Positions 48,514 to 60,296 of a DNA stretch of 64,000 nt are shown piece by piece. Every line of letters starts with the position of its first letter. Positions within the stretch are counted from its first letter, which is position 1. Below the pieces are notes generated by a model that made no database searches, was not told where the DNA came from, and worked only from the letters and a program-made list of their open reading frames with translations. The stretch lies in contig JAILWY010000005.1 of NCBI GenBank assembly GCA_022113835.1, positions 948,501-1,012,500 of the forward strand, given 5' to 3'. The position numbers and the translations under genes were made by a program. Origin of the DNA: Atopsyche davidsoni. Lineage: Eukaryota; Arthropoda; Insecta; Trichoptera; Hydrobiosidae.

Positions 48514-51500
48514 TTTTTTTCGAATGGAATCTGATACCCGGAAATCAAATAAAGTTATTTTGTAAAGATTTAAAGCCAAGGAAGCTTTGAAGGTGTTCGT
48601 AGGAAATTTTTCAATATGTTAAATGAAAGACACGTCTCTGAATTGCAAGTCATGCGCCCTGTGTATAGACATTCCGCCCGGAACCTGAGCACGGAGGCAT
48701 GCTGCCGACAGGCGTTTCTTAGCCTCCGTCTATGGGAAGAATGAGGCTTTGACGCTGAGTTTTGATGATAACATGTGTGTGAAATGGGGACTTTCATTCA
48801 AGTTGATCTTAGCACGTGTCTCATCTTTGTACACTCCATTTTGAAAACCTATAAAGGTTAAAAAGCAACGCATTGAACATTGATATTAAAGAGCTTAATA
48901 GAGCAGCGCTATCTGAGTGCTAAGAAATTGTATAATGAATGTTTCAACATAAAATGAAATAAAAAAAAAATCATCATTCTTATACATAAAATATTTTAAT
49001 TTTACGAAAAAAGCATCTTAAATATATGGCACTTAATAAACATAAACTTTTATTTATTTAAAATTGCTTTAAACACTTTCATCACTATAAGTTTAGGCAT
49101 ACTTTGAGAAGCGTTCTAATCGCATTTTTATATGAATATGTAAAAATATTTTTTATTTAAAAATAAAATAAAAATCATATTTTCAGAATGTACTTTATAT
49201 TGAAATCGATGCCTTATACTGGAATTTTTTTTTATTAGAAAGTAAAAGTTGATACTCTAGGATCTGCTTTAAAAATGGTTGACGCGTGAGACATCTCACA
49301 CTTATATATATTATTTGCGTCGACAGATGTCCGTCCGCCCGTCCGGCGCTCTCATTGGTCCATGCAAAACGATCTGTTCCATGTTCTGAATTTAAATTTG
49401 CCGGCCGCCATAAAAAACCCTTTGAATTTAAATGGAAAATGAAGTCTCAACTATCGTGGATATAAATTCCATCCACATTTTCGCATTGTAAGTGGAAGGA
49501 AAAAACTGTCTCTTGCGAAGGGAGATATGTATTTTTTAAATTTATTTATTCAATTTGTTATCATGTTATAAAAACCAGTGCCTATGAAACGTTTTAAGCG
49601 TACGAATAAAAAAAAATCCTATTCAATGTTAGTAGCATTTTTTAAATAAATAATTAAAACGGTGAATTGACTAAGTAATGCACTAAGTAAACTGTCAACT
49701 TCGTGGAAAATAAAATATGTTTTCTCTAAAAGCTTTAAAGTTTAACTACTTATTTAAAAAAAAAAAATATGGTACTGTCTGTGAAAGCTTTCGTGTTATT
49801 CTTATTATAGAAAAAAATGGTGTAATAGTATATGCTTTTGTTTTAAGTAGGAGTGTATACAACAAACAATTTGAAATAAAATTTTCGCAATCATAATTCT
49901 GAAAGTAAGCAAGGCACGGGAGCTTCAGTTTTCCGACTCCGGGTCTTCGGAACGAAGTCTCTATTTATGTATTTAATATTACCGGAGTGCCAAGTCGTCA
50001 GTACAAGCGACGGAACTTAAACCTCAATTTAAAAGTAATTAAAATCCGTGATTATTTGCCTTTGTTCCGTGTTGACTGCTGCGGGGAAGATTATTATTAA
50101 GGGTTGTTTCAGCAACCGCCACTCGGAGTTGCCACAGTTTGTGTAGACGCCGCCTCGCTTTAAATATAAAAAAAACATAGATCTTAATTCACGGTTGTGA
50201 AAGCCATGTTTCAGAAAATTAAAAAAATGTTATTTTAAACGTTACGTTTTTTATAATTCTTAACTGAATTGTTTCTGTAGAGAAATACATAGTTTTAAGT
50301 CGCAATATTTGTAAATAATACATTCAAATCATAGATCGATTTTACGACATTACTACGAATTTTTTTTGTTGTTTTATTTAAATTGTGGACAATAGATATA
50401 TTTTAAAAATTTCTGTGTTTAAAAAAGGGTTAATTTTTAATATTGTGCCTGCTGCCACAAGATTGACTTGACTTGGATTGACAGCGTATTTCTGATTGAT
50501 TGATTAAAATTTAGTCGTAATTGCAATAATTATCAATAAATTTTCGTTTTTTGCAATTCTATTGTACACTATAAAATTGTGAATAGTTAATAAATAAGAG
50601 GAGCCTGAAAAATCCATCGCTTTAAGTATAATTTTTTATGTCAATTTTCAATTATCCAAGATAAACTGGTTTGATTATATTACTCCACATTTAAACAAAA
50701 ATGTATAATAGATTGGCTAAGAGATTGTTATCAATTTTATATGTGAGTGCTTTTACCTTTGAAGCCTGTTTTTTTTAAAGCTTTTACTGGAAAATTGATT
50801 AAATAAAATGTTTATAAATGTAAACCAATAAATGAAACTGAATCGTAATAATATAAAATTTAAACTCTTTGATATTATAGCTGCGGTCGGTTTAAAAGTC
50901 AATGCTTGGGCTGGATTTCAGAATAATATTTGTGTTTCTTTAGAGTTGTTTGTTCAGTTGAGTCCTTTAAGAAGGATTCATCGCAGAATCTGGCATCAAG
51001 TTAATTTATATTTCGGAAAGTTTTTTGATCTGTCAATACAAGAGAAGAACGATTTTATCTTATACAGCACTTCTAAAGTAAAGTTATTTGTGTTCGCCGT
51101 GAAATCAAATCTAAAAATACAAATTGTTTAAATGTTCCTATAAACATTTCACTACAAATTATGTACACTTATTGAAATTGTCTATTTCTTACAAAACAAT
51201 GGAAGGGTTTGTTGTATTTATCACATATTATTATTTAACTCCGCGAAAGAACTATTTACTTGCACTTTGTAATCTTCAATTTTTATAAGTAATATTAAGA
51301 AGAAAAAAAATCACTCGCAAGAATTATTGTTGATATTAATGTATAGATGAAGCATCTTGTCTTTACGGAAAAAAAAAATATTTATTCAAGTTTGGTCTAT
51401 TCAATTAAGCTAAATTGAAAAGTATTCATAAATCATTATAAAATTACTGAAAACCATTAGATGTTTATATCAAATATTTATAAGTGTTTTGGTCTTATTT

Positions 51501-52229
51501 CACTCAAGTATTTTTCACGCTGCTTCATGCAGAATCGATTACTTGAATATATATAAATATATATAATAAATCCGTATGGGTTAAGAATACGTATTAATAA
51601 TATCTATCAATTTTAATTGGTTGTTTTAATAAAGCAAAAAAAAGCCACCTCGAGCAAACAACAGGTTGAAGACGCAAACACTTCAACTTAACAGCCTGCA
51701 ATCTCGGTAATCCCCATTCTGAAAAAAAAATAGCAGGAAAAAAACATCAAAGTTGTAGTCAGAAGTGGAAACCTCTCCCGTTGCACTTAGCCTTACCTGT
51801 GTCTAATCGCCGACCCCACAGGTGGCGTTTAATGAGGACCCTTCAACTCGAGCAGCAATTCTCAAACTTTTTGTAACGTAAATAAATCTCAGACTTGGTA
51901 TTATTTTCGACAAGACATCGCTTGAAATCTTTAATGCTGTATTGTGTTAAAAATTAAACACTTATATTCCTAAGAATTATTTATTTTTCACTTTTGGTAG
52001 TTACTCAGAGTGAAGAATAATATACAGATTTTAAAACATGTTATATAGGCAAAACGCTTTTTATGAGGTATAAATATATTTCGTAAATCTATGCATAGTT
52101 TTCATAGATTTTTTGAAGTATTAAATTTGATTTCGACCTTAAGATTTTATAAATGATTTGATAGGTTTATTGTATCAGTTACGAATAAGGGTTTCGAGTA
52201 CTGCGAAACACAGTTTGAATATCGCACCC
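48514..52229. other. AT-rich non-coding DNA with islands
   Basis: Islands at about 48600-48850, 49270-49460 (CTCATTGGTCCATGC with an inverted CCAAT box, CCGGCCGCCATAAAA), 49910-50170 and 51640-51860 (CTTACCTGTGTCTAATCG, CCACAGGTGGCG, TTTAATGAGG). They are candidate regulatory DNA on composition alone. A 99-codon frame at 50832-51131 has no family resemblance. Confidence 0.5.
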
Positions 52230-52450
52230 TGCTCTCAGCTGTTGTGACGTCAGCAAGGGGGGGGGGGGGTGAGGTGGTGCAGAAAAGCCAGGATTCCCCC
52301 ACAAAGAGGCGCCGCTGTGACAGGTGAGTTTGAGGAGAGCGCCGAGTGGCCATTTTGAGATCCGGCCGTGTTTGCGCGCCATTTTGTTTCTGTGGCTGTC
52401 TTTTATGCGTCAGGTGGCTGTACTGTGGAGGCCGCATTGTACAAGGAGGA
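52230..52450. promoter_or_regulatory. Promoter-like island with CRE, E2F-like and YY1-like sites
   Basis: A perfect CRE TGACGTCA lies at 52245-52252, followed by a 13-base G run (52257-52269). A consensus splice donor ACAG then GTGAGT sits at 52320-52329 on the plus strand. GGCCATTTTG (52348-52357), TTTGCGCGCC (52371-52380, E2F-like) and CGCGCCATTTTG follow. The set resembles a CpG-type promoter plus first exon, although no downstream exon is recognisable. Confidence 0.35.
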
Positions 52451-53149
52451 TGCTAAAAAACAAATTAGAGAAATATCATTTTTAGTTTTTTGAGTAAAGA
52501 AATATTATATTTACAGTATCTGCATTTGATATTTTTTAATCAAAAGTCGTGTAATTATATTAATATAAAACCTACCGACATCACATGTACACCTGTTTCC
52601 ATCATCGGAGGTCAATTTGACCTCTATGATGTGGTATTCATTCTTCTAAACCTGGAAAATTTTATATTATATGTGCTCATTTGAAGAAAAGAATAATCAA
52701 ACAGCAATACAATAGAAATTCATGATTTATTTGGTTTTTGCTTAGAAGTATATAATTTTGTATTACACATTCAAATCATATAAATAATTATAATGTGATT
52801 TTATTTAATGTAAAAAAATGTATGTACATTTTAGAACGTTTTTTACAGCAAAAATACAAATCCGAAATACGTAGATTCATTGTATAGATACAGAAAAAAA
52901 AGATTTTTTTATTTGTATTTACAAGGTTTACAACCCTTATTTGTCAGATATGTTTTTTTACAACAGCCTTCAAAATATCTTCAATTATCGATCACTGTGA
53001 TATGAAAAAAATGCTTTTTTAGTCACACAAGTCAATAATTTTATACACAATATTTTTTAAGAAAATCGATTAACATACGAAATAACAAAAAAAAATGGTG
53101 TAAAACGATTTCCAAAAACACATTGTACTTTCTATAATGTTGAACAGAT
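52451..53149. other. AT-rich non-coding DNA
   Basis: AT-rich sequence with poly-A and poly-T runs; no gene, repeat or element end recognised. A 64-codon frame here has no family resemblance. Confidence 0.6.
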
Positions 53150-53410
53150 AAGTTCAGCACATTGACTGGCCGGGGTTGATCGATCTCGCGTGTAATTAAT
53201 TAATCACAGGTGTGCCAGGTGAGGAGCAATTAATAATAATATCGCCCCCAAAAGATATCACAGCGGTGATTGAATTAGCCCTTAATTAGAGGCGGCTGTT
53301 ACCTGCGCCGTGCGCTCTCTATTGTGCCCCAACGATTACAGGTATCGCATCGGTTCGGGTCCGGAGTCTAATGGATTCTCCGGGTAGTGAATGTTTTTGT
53401 AGGGTGGCCA
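53150..53410. promoter_or_regulatory. Enhancer-like island: homeodomain sites plus E-boxes
   Basis: TAATTAATTAATCA (53193-53206) is followed directly by CAGGTG (53207-53212) and a second CAGGTG at 53216-53221. Then come CAATTAATAATAATATCG, GGTGATTGAATTAGCC, CTTAATTAG and TTACCTG near 53300. The mix of paired homeodomain cores and Snail/ZEB-type E-boxes in a GC-richer island is what conserved developmental enhancers look like. No protein frame here makes sense. Confidence 0.4.
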
Positions 53411-54015
53411 TGGTGTGAAATGCAAATGTAACTGTTTTGTTAATATACCTTACCTTCTACGAGCAGGATAATTTCAAGATAATGTTATTCTATACGAAAA
53501 GGTAGAGATAAACTAGAAAATAGAAATACTTTGTTCTTGGGTGTTTGCAGCGTTATGAGTTGAAGTTTCTGCCGTTTCGACTCCAGTACTAGAGCTAATT
53601 TCGGAAGATGGCCTCCAAATTCTCAAGGAAAAAAAAGATGGAAGGATAAAAAGTATATTAAATGGCAATGGCTGCCTATAAATACATTTATCAAGTACAT
53701 TTAGTTCTCGATGAAAATTGCGATAAAATCGAGTAAGTACAAACAGATAAAAGTAATCAAAACCAATAATGAATATTTCTGCTCTCATTTTTGTATGTAA
53801 TTTGAAATAACGTAAAATCTCCGCTAAAAAACGTTTTAAACCATACCTAAAAATAAGACATAAAAAAACCTTATCGGGTTTCTATTTCAAAGTTCTGACG
53901 TTTTGACCTCGGTTCTAGAAACATTACAATAAACAATTTTACATTATTCTATGCAGATGTTTTCAGACATCTAATCATATATTTTGTTTAAAGCCTGTTT
54001 CAAAGGTATATATTC
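53411..54015. other. AT-rich non-coding DNA
   Basis: AT-rich sequence; a 91-codon minus-strand frame (53788-53513) has no family resemblance. No repeat end recognised. Confidence 0.55.
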
Positions 54016-54030
54016 ATATACCTTTTCATT

Positions 54031-54137
54031 CTTTTCTGTATAGACTCAGTTTTGAAGATGCCGTGTTCGGCGAAAGAGCTCTCGCTACAAGTGAAATTAA
54101 CGTAGTCTCCAAAACCATTTGGTTTTATTTTATTATA
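54031..54137 (+). mobile_element. 107-bp retroposon-like insertion with Penelope/hammerhead-like motif
   Basis: ATATACCTTTTCATT occurs at 54016-54030 and again at 54138-54152, a perfect 15 bp target-site duplication around a 107 bp insert. The insert contains TTGAAGA (54052-54058), a single T, stem GCCG (54060-54063) with loop TGTT and CGGC (54068-54071), then GAAA (54072-54075) and palindromic AGAGCTCT (54075-54082). This is the same layout as the larger palindromic family (TGANGA, T, stem, GAAA, palindrome) with different stem sequence. It ends in a T/A-rich tail. The duplication is firm; kinship to Penelope-like elements is inference. Confidence 0.7.
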
Positions 54138-54152
54138 ATATACCTTTTCATT

Positions 54153-57100
54153 GGAAAACTAGGTAATTTTGTTCTATGTTTTGGCAAAACAAAACACAGC
54201 AAAAAAAAAAACTGTGAACAACTCTAAATATTCTTTAAATAAAAATATATTATTGGATTTCCACGAAATATTTTCTGTCAAAAATATCAAATATAAAATA
54301 TATATTATTCTTCTTTTATCTGTTTATGGTCTCTGTACACCAAGGCAAGGCCAAGGAAGTCCGGTGTGTGTCTCCTATAAGGGTGGGAGTGAGAAATCGT
54401 GTCGTCCGCACAGCCTTAATGAAAATTGGTGGTCCGTATAAGGTCATTGTACAGGTATATATTAAGAATTTTGCAAGAAATCTTCTGACGCAGTTGCTTT
54501 TATAATAATGACGCCATCGCTGTAACCGTTTAGGTTTTTTGTGGGAAATGAAGAGAGGGTGGTTTTTATTGTTACATACAAACCGGATTATAAATAAACA
54601 GGGCTAAAAGTTAAATGTGCTGAATATGACTTGTTGGGTCAGATAGATGGCACAATTGTTAATCAATACATATTTTATTGTGTACATTTTTTTTTTTTTA
54701 AAAATAATTATGCAAAGTATGAAAGGAAATATAAGAATAATTTATTATGATAGCACTGCACTGTGTAAAAATACCAAAACTTAATATTTGAATAAAACTA
54801 TGGATATGTTAGTTAGAGCTCTGTCCATCTATAGAAGAAACTATTAACTTTAAAAATGAAATCGATTTGCCGATATCTTTGTAAAGGAAAAGAATTCTGA
54901 CTTTCTAAGCGATATAATGTAAAGTCTATTAAAAACTCTGGATATATTTATAATTAAATAATATAAGCATACCGATAAGGTATTTAAAAATCATATAAAA
55001 TAAAGTTTTAATTATTCGAACAATTTTTTATAAAAGTCAGAGATTGACTGTATACCCATTGAAATACAAAGCGGCTACATTCCTTTTTTTTTTAAATCTC
55101 GCCAAGACATGTTTTATTTTAAAGATATTTAAAACGTTTTATTGTTAAAGTATATTAAAAAAACAAGGTTCTAATATAATTAAATTCAAGACAGCGTGAC
55201 ATTTATAAAAAGCAATATATTCGATAAAAATTTAATCAGAAAATCAAGTCTCCGCTCTTCAAGGGATCCTTCGCTCCCGCTCCCAGAGGAAATATAAAAG
55301 ATTCACCTTCTAGGCCGCAGGAAAAAAATGTTTTTCTCTGCCCGAGTTGGAGTCGCTGAAAAAGGGTTCCCAACAACTCGTTATTGATCTCGCAGTTTCT
55401 TTATTGAGATTAATGGTTCTCGGTTATTTGGGTAGAGCATAAACTATTAGAGGGTATTGATTGTGGCCTGAGCGTCTTTGATAAACTCTGGGTTGCGATG
55501 AAACTGAATAAAACAATCATTTATTTATTTTCTTCAATTTATATTTAAGAAGAAACGGGAAGTATAAAACAGACTTTTTTTATACAGTCATAGTGTTAGA
55601 ATATTGTCAGGTTAACTATTCAAATAAACAGTCATTCTGTTGACAGACGAAAACTTGAAGATATCAGCGCTACTTGTAGCAAGTCAAAGTTTTCGAAGTC
55701 TACCAATTGGAACATGCAAATTGACCACACCGAGATTGAAAAAAATCATTTACAACTTCGTGTATTATCAATCTCAAAATTAAAAACAATTATGTTCTTG
55801 GAAGTCTCTTAATATGGTACTGCCATATGCTAGAATATTCGACATGTTTCACTCCTCTCTGTGCAACCGAAGCATTTGATTTCCAGTAGTCTCTCGGGTA
55901 TCCTCCGCAGCCTCCATTAGCGATTCTTTTATTGCATTTTAAAGAACAGACAGGAAAATCAACAGAACGGATAGTAAAGGGCGATCCGCAGTTCTGTTTG
56001 TAGAGAACGCGTTACGTTGTTCTCCATTAATAAAACATCTGTAGCTGGCGGGGTTGTGGGCGTGTATCGTGTGCAATTGCTGGCGACTTATATCCTGCTG
56101 AAAAACTCAATACCAAGGCTAAATAGATGTGCATTGTTTTAATAAATGATTAAATATTTCATATTAATAAATAAAAAAATGTGATTTTAACAATTTATAA
56201 GCACTGTCAACTAGAAGTAAAATCGAAAAAATAACCTCAAGTTTTATATAAATATAAAATTCTGTTAACACTGCTTTACTTAACTACACACTTTTTTCTC
56301 GTAATCGGAAAAAATCTATTCATGCATATAAGTTAAGGTGTTTACAGAGAAGACTATGAGTTTTCGGTGTCTTAATAATATATTTAAGTACATTTGTCAT
56401 ATAATGATTAAGTGAGGTTGAAGGTCATTAAAACCTTGTAAGTTTGATTACCAAAGAGAATGAGGTTTTGGCGAAAAAGTTAAACTGAAATGAAATTTTG
56501 TTTTTATCACATATTGGCCGTTATAGATTTTGGTGTTAAACTTGAAAAAAACTCAATGAGCTAACATGTCATAAAAAGTGCTTTTAGTGTAAAAACTACA
56601 TAAGTGTCAATGGAATGTAATGGTGTCAAAAAAATCTTTTTTTGTTTTAGTCAAAAAAATACTCCACGATAATGTAAACAATTTTTTTGATGTTAGGTAT
56701 ATTAAAATAAATTTTACTTGTTTCACAAGAGCTCTGTTGTTGTTGGCTAAACTTATTGTACATTAAATACTGTTTAATTTCAGGATGGTGCTATCTAAAT
56801 AAATATATTTACCTCCAGATATAATCGGGCGCTGCACAACCGAAATTCATTTTCGCAAACAAAGCGAGACCACAAATATTATATATGAAAACAATACAGA
56901 ACAAAATCTAAACTAATTAACAAAACAAACAAAGAAACTAGAAGCTGCAGGCGGATGTAAAGGGGTCATAAACCACTTGTATGTAAATTGTTTTGGATCC
57001 GCCAGACGTTCTCTATTAATTAAGCCAACACATAAATGCCCGCGACTTGTATTCATGCCTCCAGTAACAAACCAGGGTTTCCGATAATAAATACTAATGG

Positions 57101-58159
57101 AGGACTCATCTTCGATTTAAAATATTTAAAAATATATATATCATAATATAATCATTGTTTTTTTTCTATTCAATTATCTCTTTCGCATTTTATGTTTTGT
57201 TTAAATTTTATAACGTTAAAAAAAATTATCAACTGTAATGTATCTATGATTAAATACAGTTATTTTTCTCAATTAAAATTATTTTTAGATTTCTAAAATA
57301 TCTAAGGAAAACAAGCTAAATTTGAATATTTTACATATCAAATACCAAACTTGAGATAACGAAATACGTCGTAATCTCTTGGGGCCCCCTTGGCTTTGAA
57401 TATGAATTACAACAATATTTCAAACATAATATTAGTTGTTTAATTTATTCCACTTAAAGTTTTTACGATAATTTAAATAAATTGTATATTTTTAAGAACT
57501 TTCAAATTTCATTAAAAATTAAAAATGGTCACTCTCTTAGACATACTAATGATTGCCATTAAAAAAACCATTAACTTTCAAATGAGATATCATCTGAATA
57601 CATCATTGAATTACTATATTAAAATATTATCGTATCAAAATTTTACAGCCGTTGTTGATGTTTTTGTGATTTTTTGATGTCGGAGGATACAAGCCACTAC
57701 GCAGCTGACTCCTATTTGCATCCTTATTTCTTATTTCTTATACTTTAAGGAAAACAGTCCTCTATATTTGGCGCAACCCTACCTCAGCTGAAACACTTAA
57801 TGCCGGAATCGCTCACAGCATAAGCTGAACGGGTCAAAACATATTATACGGTGAAAATCATTTAACGTAGAACGGTGGAGCCGGATACCTTCACATGGAC
57901 CCATTCATGAGCGTATGTTTGGCAAATTTACTTTATTAATAGTGTACAAATATTTATATTACTCTTGTAAGACGATGCTACGTTTAACTGCGATATAATT
58001 AAATAAATACGAGGTATGAATAGAAAATAATTTATTAGATATTTTTTTGTTCAAATAACTTTCTTTTTTTTATAGATTCCACCATTGATGATTTATGATT
58101 AAAATAAAACATTTAAGATTCTGATTACTCCTATATTACACTTATTTATTATTCTTTGT
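54153..58159. other. AT-rich non-coding DNA with islands
   Basis: Islands at about 54320-54440, 55245-55500, 55850-56100 and 56940-57080. The rest is AT-rich. No exon, tRNA-like box or transposon terminus recognised. Confidence 0.55.
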
Positions 58160-58379
58160 CAAGTGCTTTCCTCAAAGGAGGTTGACAACCATTTGACTGA
58201 GCGTATACTTGTGCTGAGCCATGCTGAGACACTGGTCCCTAGGTCCTTCTACACTGCAGTTTTATATTATAAGGAAAAGTCTGCGTATTGCTGCTGTCCA
58301 ATTCAAAGCTCTGGAGTAAGCAGAAGCCCCTATCGATAATGTACTTCCAAAAGACATCCCTCCACAATCATTCCAAGTC

Positions 58380-59197
58380 TGAGTCTGGCAGGTGGCAGTC
58401 AGTGAAAATACTCACTGATTGTCGCTCGGGGGTAGACAGTATATCCAAACAATCAACCAACCCTCTAATAGTTAACATCCAGAAAAAGCTAGAAGAAATA
58501 CAAGCAAGTGATGTTAACATTGAGATAGGCTGGGTGAGAGCTCACGTTGGTCTTGTTGGGAACGAGAAAGCTGACGAAAAGGCTAAAGAAGCCACTAAAA
58601 AGAAAATGAAATATGTGTTTTCCGACTTTCCTCTGAGTTTTGCGAAAAATCTCCAAAGGAAAATTACAATGGACACATGGAATGAAAGGTACACAAGCTC
58701 GCCGCAAGGGAACGTAACAAAGATGTTCTTTGATTCTGTTACGGACGCCGCTGTATACAGGAATACTTGCGGGATTAGTTTTGAAGCAACCCAGCTCCTA
58801 ACGGGTCATGGAGCGATGAGAAGTTATCTCCGCAGGTTTCACTTGACGAGCGACGACACATGCCCTTGTGATGATATTACTCCACAAACAGTGATCCACC
58901 TTGTGGGTTTATGCCCTATCTTTGGTCTTCAGAGACACCAACTGGAGAGCCAATGCCAACAGGAGGGCCTGTATCTGGATGACCTGAAGTCAGTGGCGAG
59001 ACACCCACAGTTGATGAAGTCACTGGATGGCTTCTTGAAGTGTGTCATCGGAACCATAAAGAAGATAAACCAGGGTGTGTAGCTTCAGTCACTCCCATAT
59101 ATAGCACAATTCGATTGACTAGTTTGGAAAGTTTCCCCAAATTGTGATGACAAACCTTGTACATAACAAGCGAGGTACCAAACCTATTAAAAAAAAA
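58380..59197 (+). mobile_element. 5'-truncated non-LTR retrotransposon with RNase H
   Basis: ATCATTCCAAGTC is present at 58367-58379 and at 59198-59210, a perfect 13 bp target-site duplication, and the insert ends in an A run (59189-59197). The 818 bp between is the 3' end of a non-LTR (LINE) element of the type that carries an RNase H domain (as in the I group and related insect elements). Endonuclease, reverse transcriptase and the start of RNase H are missing, as expected from incomplete target-primed reverse transcription. The reading frame is still intact, suggesting a fairly recent insertion. Confidence 0.88.
58381..59082 (+). pseudogene. Retrotransposon ORF2 C-terminal fragment (RNase H and zinc-knuckle tail)
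   Basis: 233 codons to TAG at 59080-59082. The open frame begins at 58288, but its first 31 codons come from the older repeat upstream, so the reading into the element is a chance fusion. RNase H motifs: KILTDCRSGVDS with one active-site Asp (residue 44 of the open frame) and GWVRAHVGLVGNEKADEKAK with the conserved His86 and Asp96. The N-terminal Asp and Glu of the four-residue active site are lost. A C-terminal block follows: LLTGHGAMRSYL, then CPCDD, TVIHLVGLCP, a Cys-x-Cys...His...Cys arrangement (Cys192, Cys194, His204, Cys209) typical of insect non-LTR elements with RNase H. It cannot make a working reverse transcriptase. Confidence 0.9.
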
Positions 59198-59290
59198 ATC
59201 ATTCCAAGTCCACTTCTCCATTACCACCCATTTACACACGCTCAAGATACAGAATGGCATCCATGCACAAGCTACAAAAATGGAGTAATT

Positions 59291-59860
59291 GAATATACGA
59301 TAATTTAAACTAAAATAGAGTGCCCTTCAGCATTACGCATATTATTGTGGCTTAATTAATAATAACGATTGCATCGCTGAAACACATCCCTTATTAAGTG
59401 AAATATTCTAATATACAGCAATGACTCCGCATTCGCCAGTGGAAAGGCAATTCATATCCGGTGCCCCGTGACTCCTGATTACGAGTCCCGCGCAGCCGAC
59501 GACGCCGCGGGGAGGCTCGACTGCATTCTGTATAATCAACGCACCTGAATCAGGCCGGAGTGCAGGTGTTAATGCGATTCACTGGAATGCATGCAAACTT
59601 TATTGAATTTTACGAGTTGTAACTTAATTACACAAGGCTATCATGCATGTAATGCAAAACAACTATTTGTTTTGAGATTTATTGGCGTGGTTTATTAAGC
59701 TGCAGTTAGTTTAAGATTTTGACCTCATCTCTTAGATTTTCTGTAAACAATATATGTTTAATATAATATAATACTTTTTATATTTAATGAAATATTTTTT
59801 AAGTATTTTTTTACTATTCAATATTTTTGACAAATTTTAAATAAAATACTTATGCCCTAA
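59291..59860. other. Non-coding DNA with a GC-rich island
   Basis: The island at about 59430-59600 contains GACGACGCCGCGGGGAGG, CGCACCTGAATCAGG, GTGCAGGTGTTAATG and GGAATGCATGC: two CAGGTG-type E-boxes next to ATAATCA and TTAATG cores. It is an enhancer candidate similar in style to the 53.2 kb island. The remainder is AT-rich. Confidence 0.4.
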
Positions 59861-60069
59861 TAATTTTTACCATGTCAATTTTTATTGGTTACCTTTCACG
59901 TTGGCATTATCAAACTGGGTGAGAATTTTTAAAATAACATGCAATTAAGTGAACAATTGGGGTATTGGTTCTTTGAGAAAGAGATGTAATGATTGTCAGA
60001 TGGTAAAGGGTAATTTAATTAAGTTTGATAATGTCAACCACCAATAAAAATTAACACGTGGAAAAATTA
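59861..60069. mobile_element. MITE with about 45-bp imperfect inverted ends
   Basis: The left end TAATTTTTACCATGTCAATT plus TTTATTGG mirrors the right end, where CCAATAAAAATTAACACG runs into TGGAAAAATTA at 60059-60069. An inner block TTGGCATTATCAAACT (59900s) mirrors AGTTTGATAATGTCAA (60021-60036). At 209 bp without coding capacity it is a MITE. I could not settle the target-site duplication, so the superfamily is open. Confidence 0.75.
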
Positions 60070-60250
60070 CTCAAGTATTTTATTTGATATATTATTTATT
60101 GACCACTTACAATTTTTTTCCTGTAACGATTCTAAATATTTTGAACTATTCAAAATAATGGTAAAAATATTTTTAAGATAATCGTTTTGCACTTGAATTG
60201 CCGATATCTTTTTAGTGATATTTAAAACATCACTATGATGACTGTCCTTG

Positions 60251-60251
<1 letters not shown>

Positions 60252-60294
<43 letters not shown>
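60252..60294. repeat. (TA)n microsatellite
   Basis: An uninterrupted TA/AT run of about 21 units, read directly. It produces an Ile-Tyr repeat frame that is not a gene. Confidence 0.95.

Positions 60295-60296
<2 letters not shown>

Larger units (their letters stand above)
58160..59290 (+). repeat. Interspersed repeat copy C, split by a younger retrotransposon
   Basis: The left part (about 58160-58379) and right part (59198 to about 59260) together rebuild the repeat seen whole at 14930-15225 on the minus strand. Shared words are ACTGAGCGTATACTTGTGCTG, GGAAAAGTCTGCGTA, GTACTTCCA, CCACAATCATTCC, then CACTTCTCCATTACC. The split point carries a 13 bp duplication from the insertion at 58380-59197. 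What the repeat encodes is unknown; it is older than the element inside it. Confidence 0.75.

Noticed and set aside
58288..58380. First 31 codons of the RNase H open frame as part of the retrotransposon protein
   Set aside because: The target-site duplication ends at 58379, so these codons belong to the older repeat into which the element inserted.
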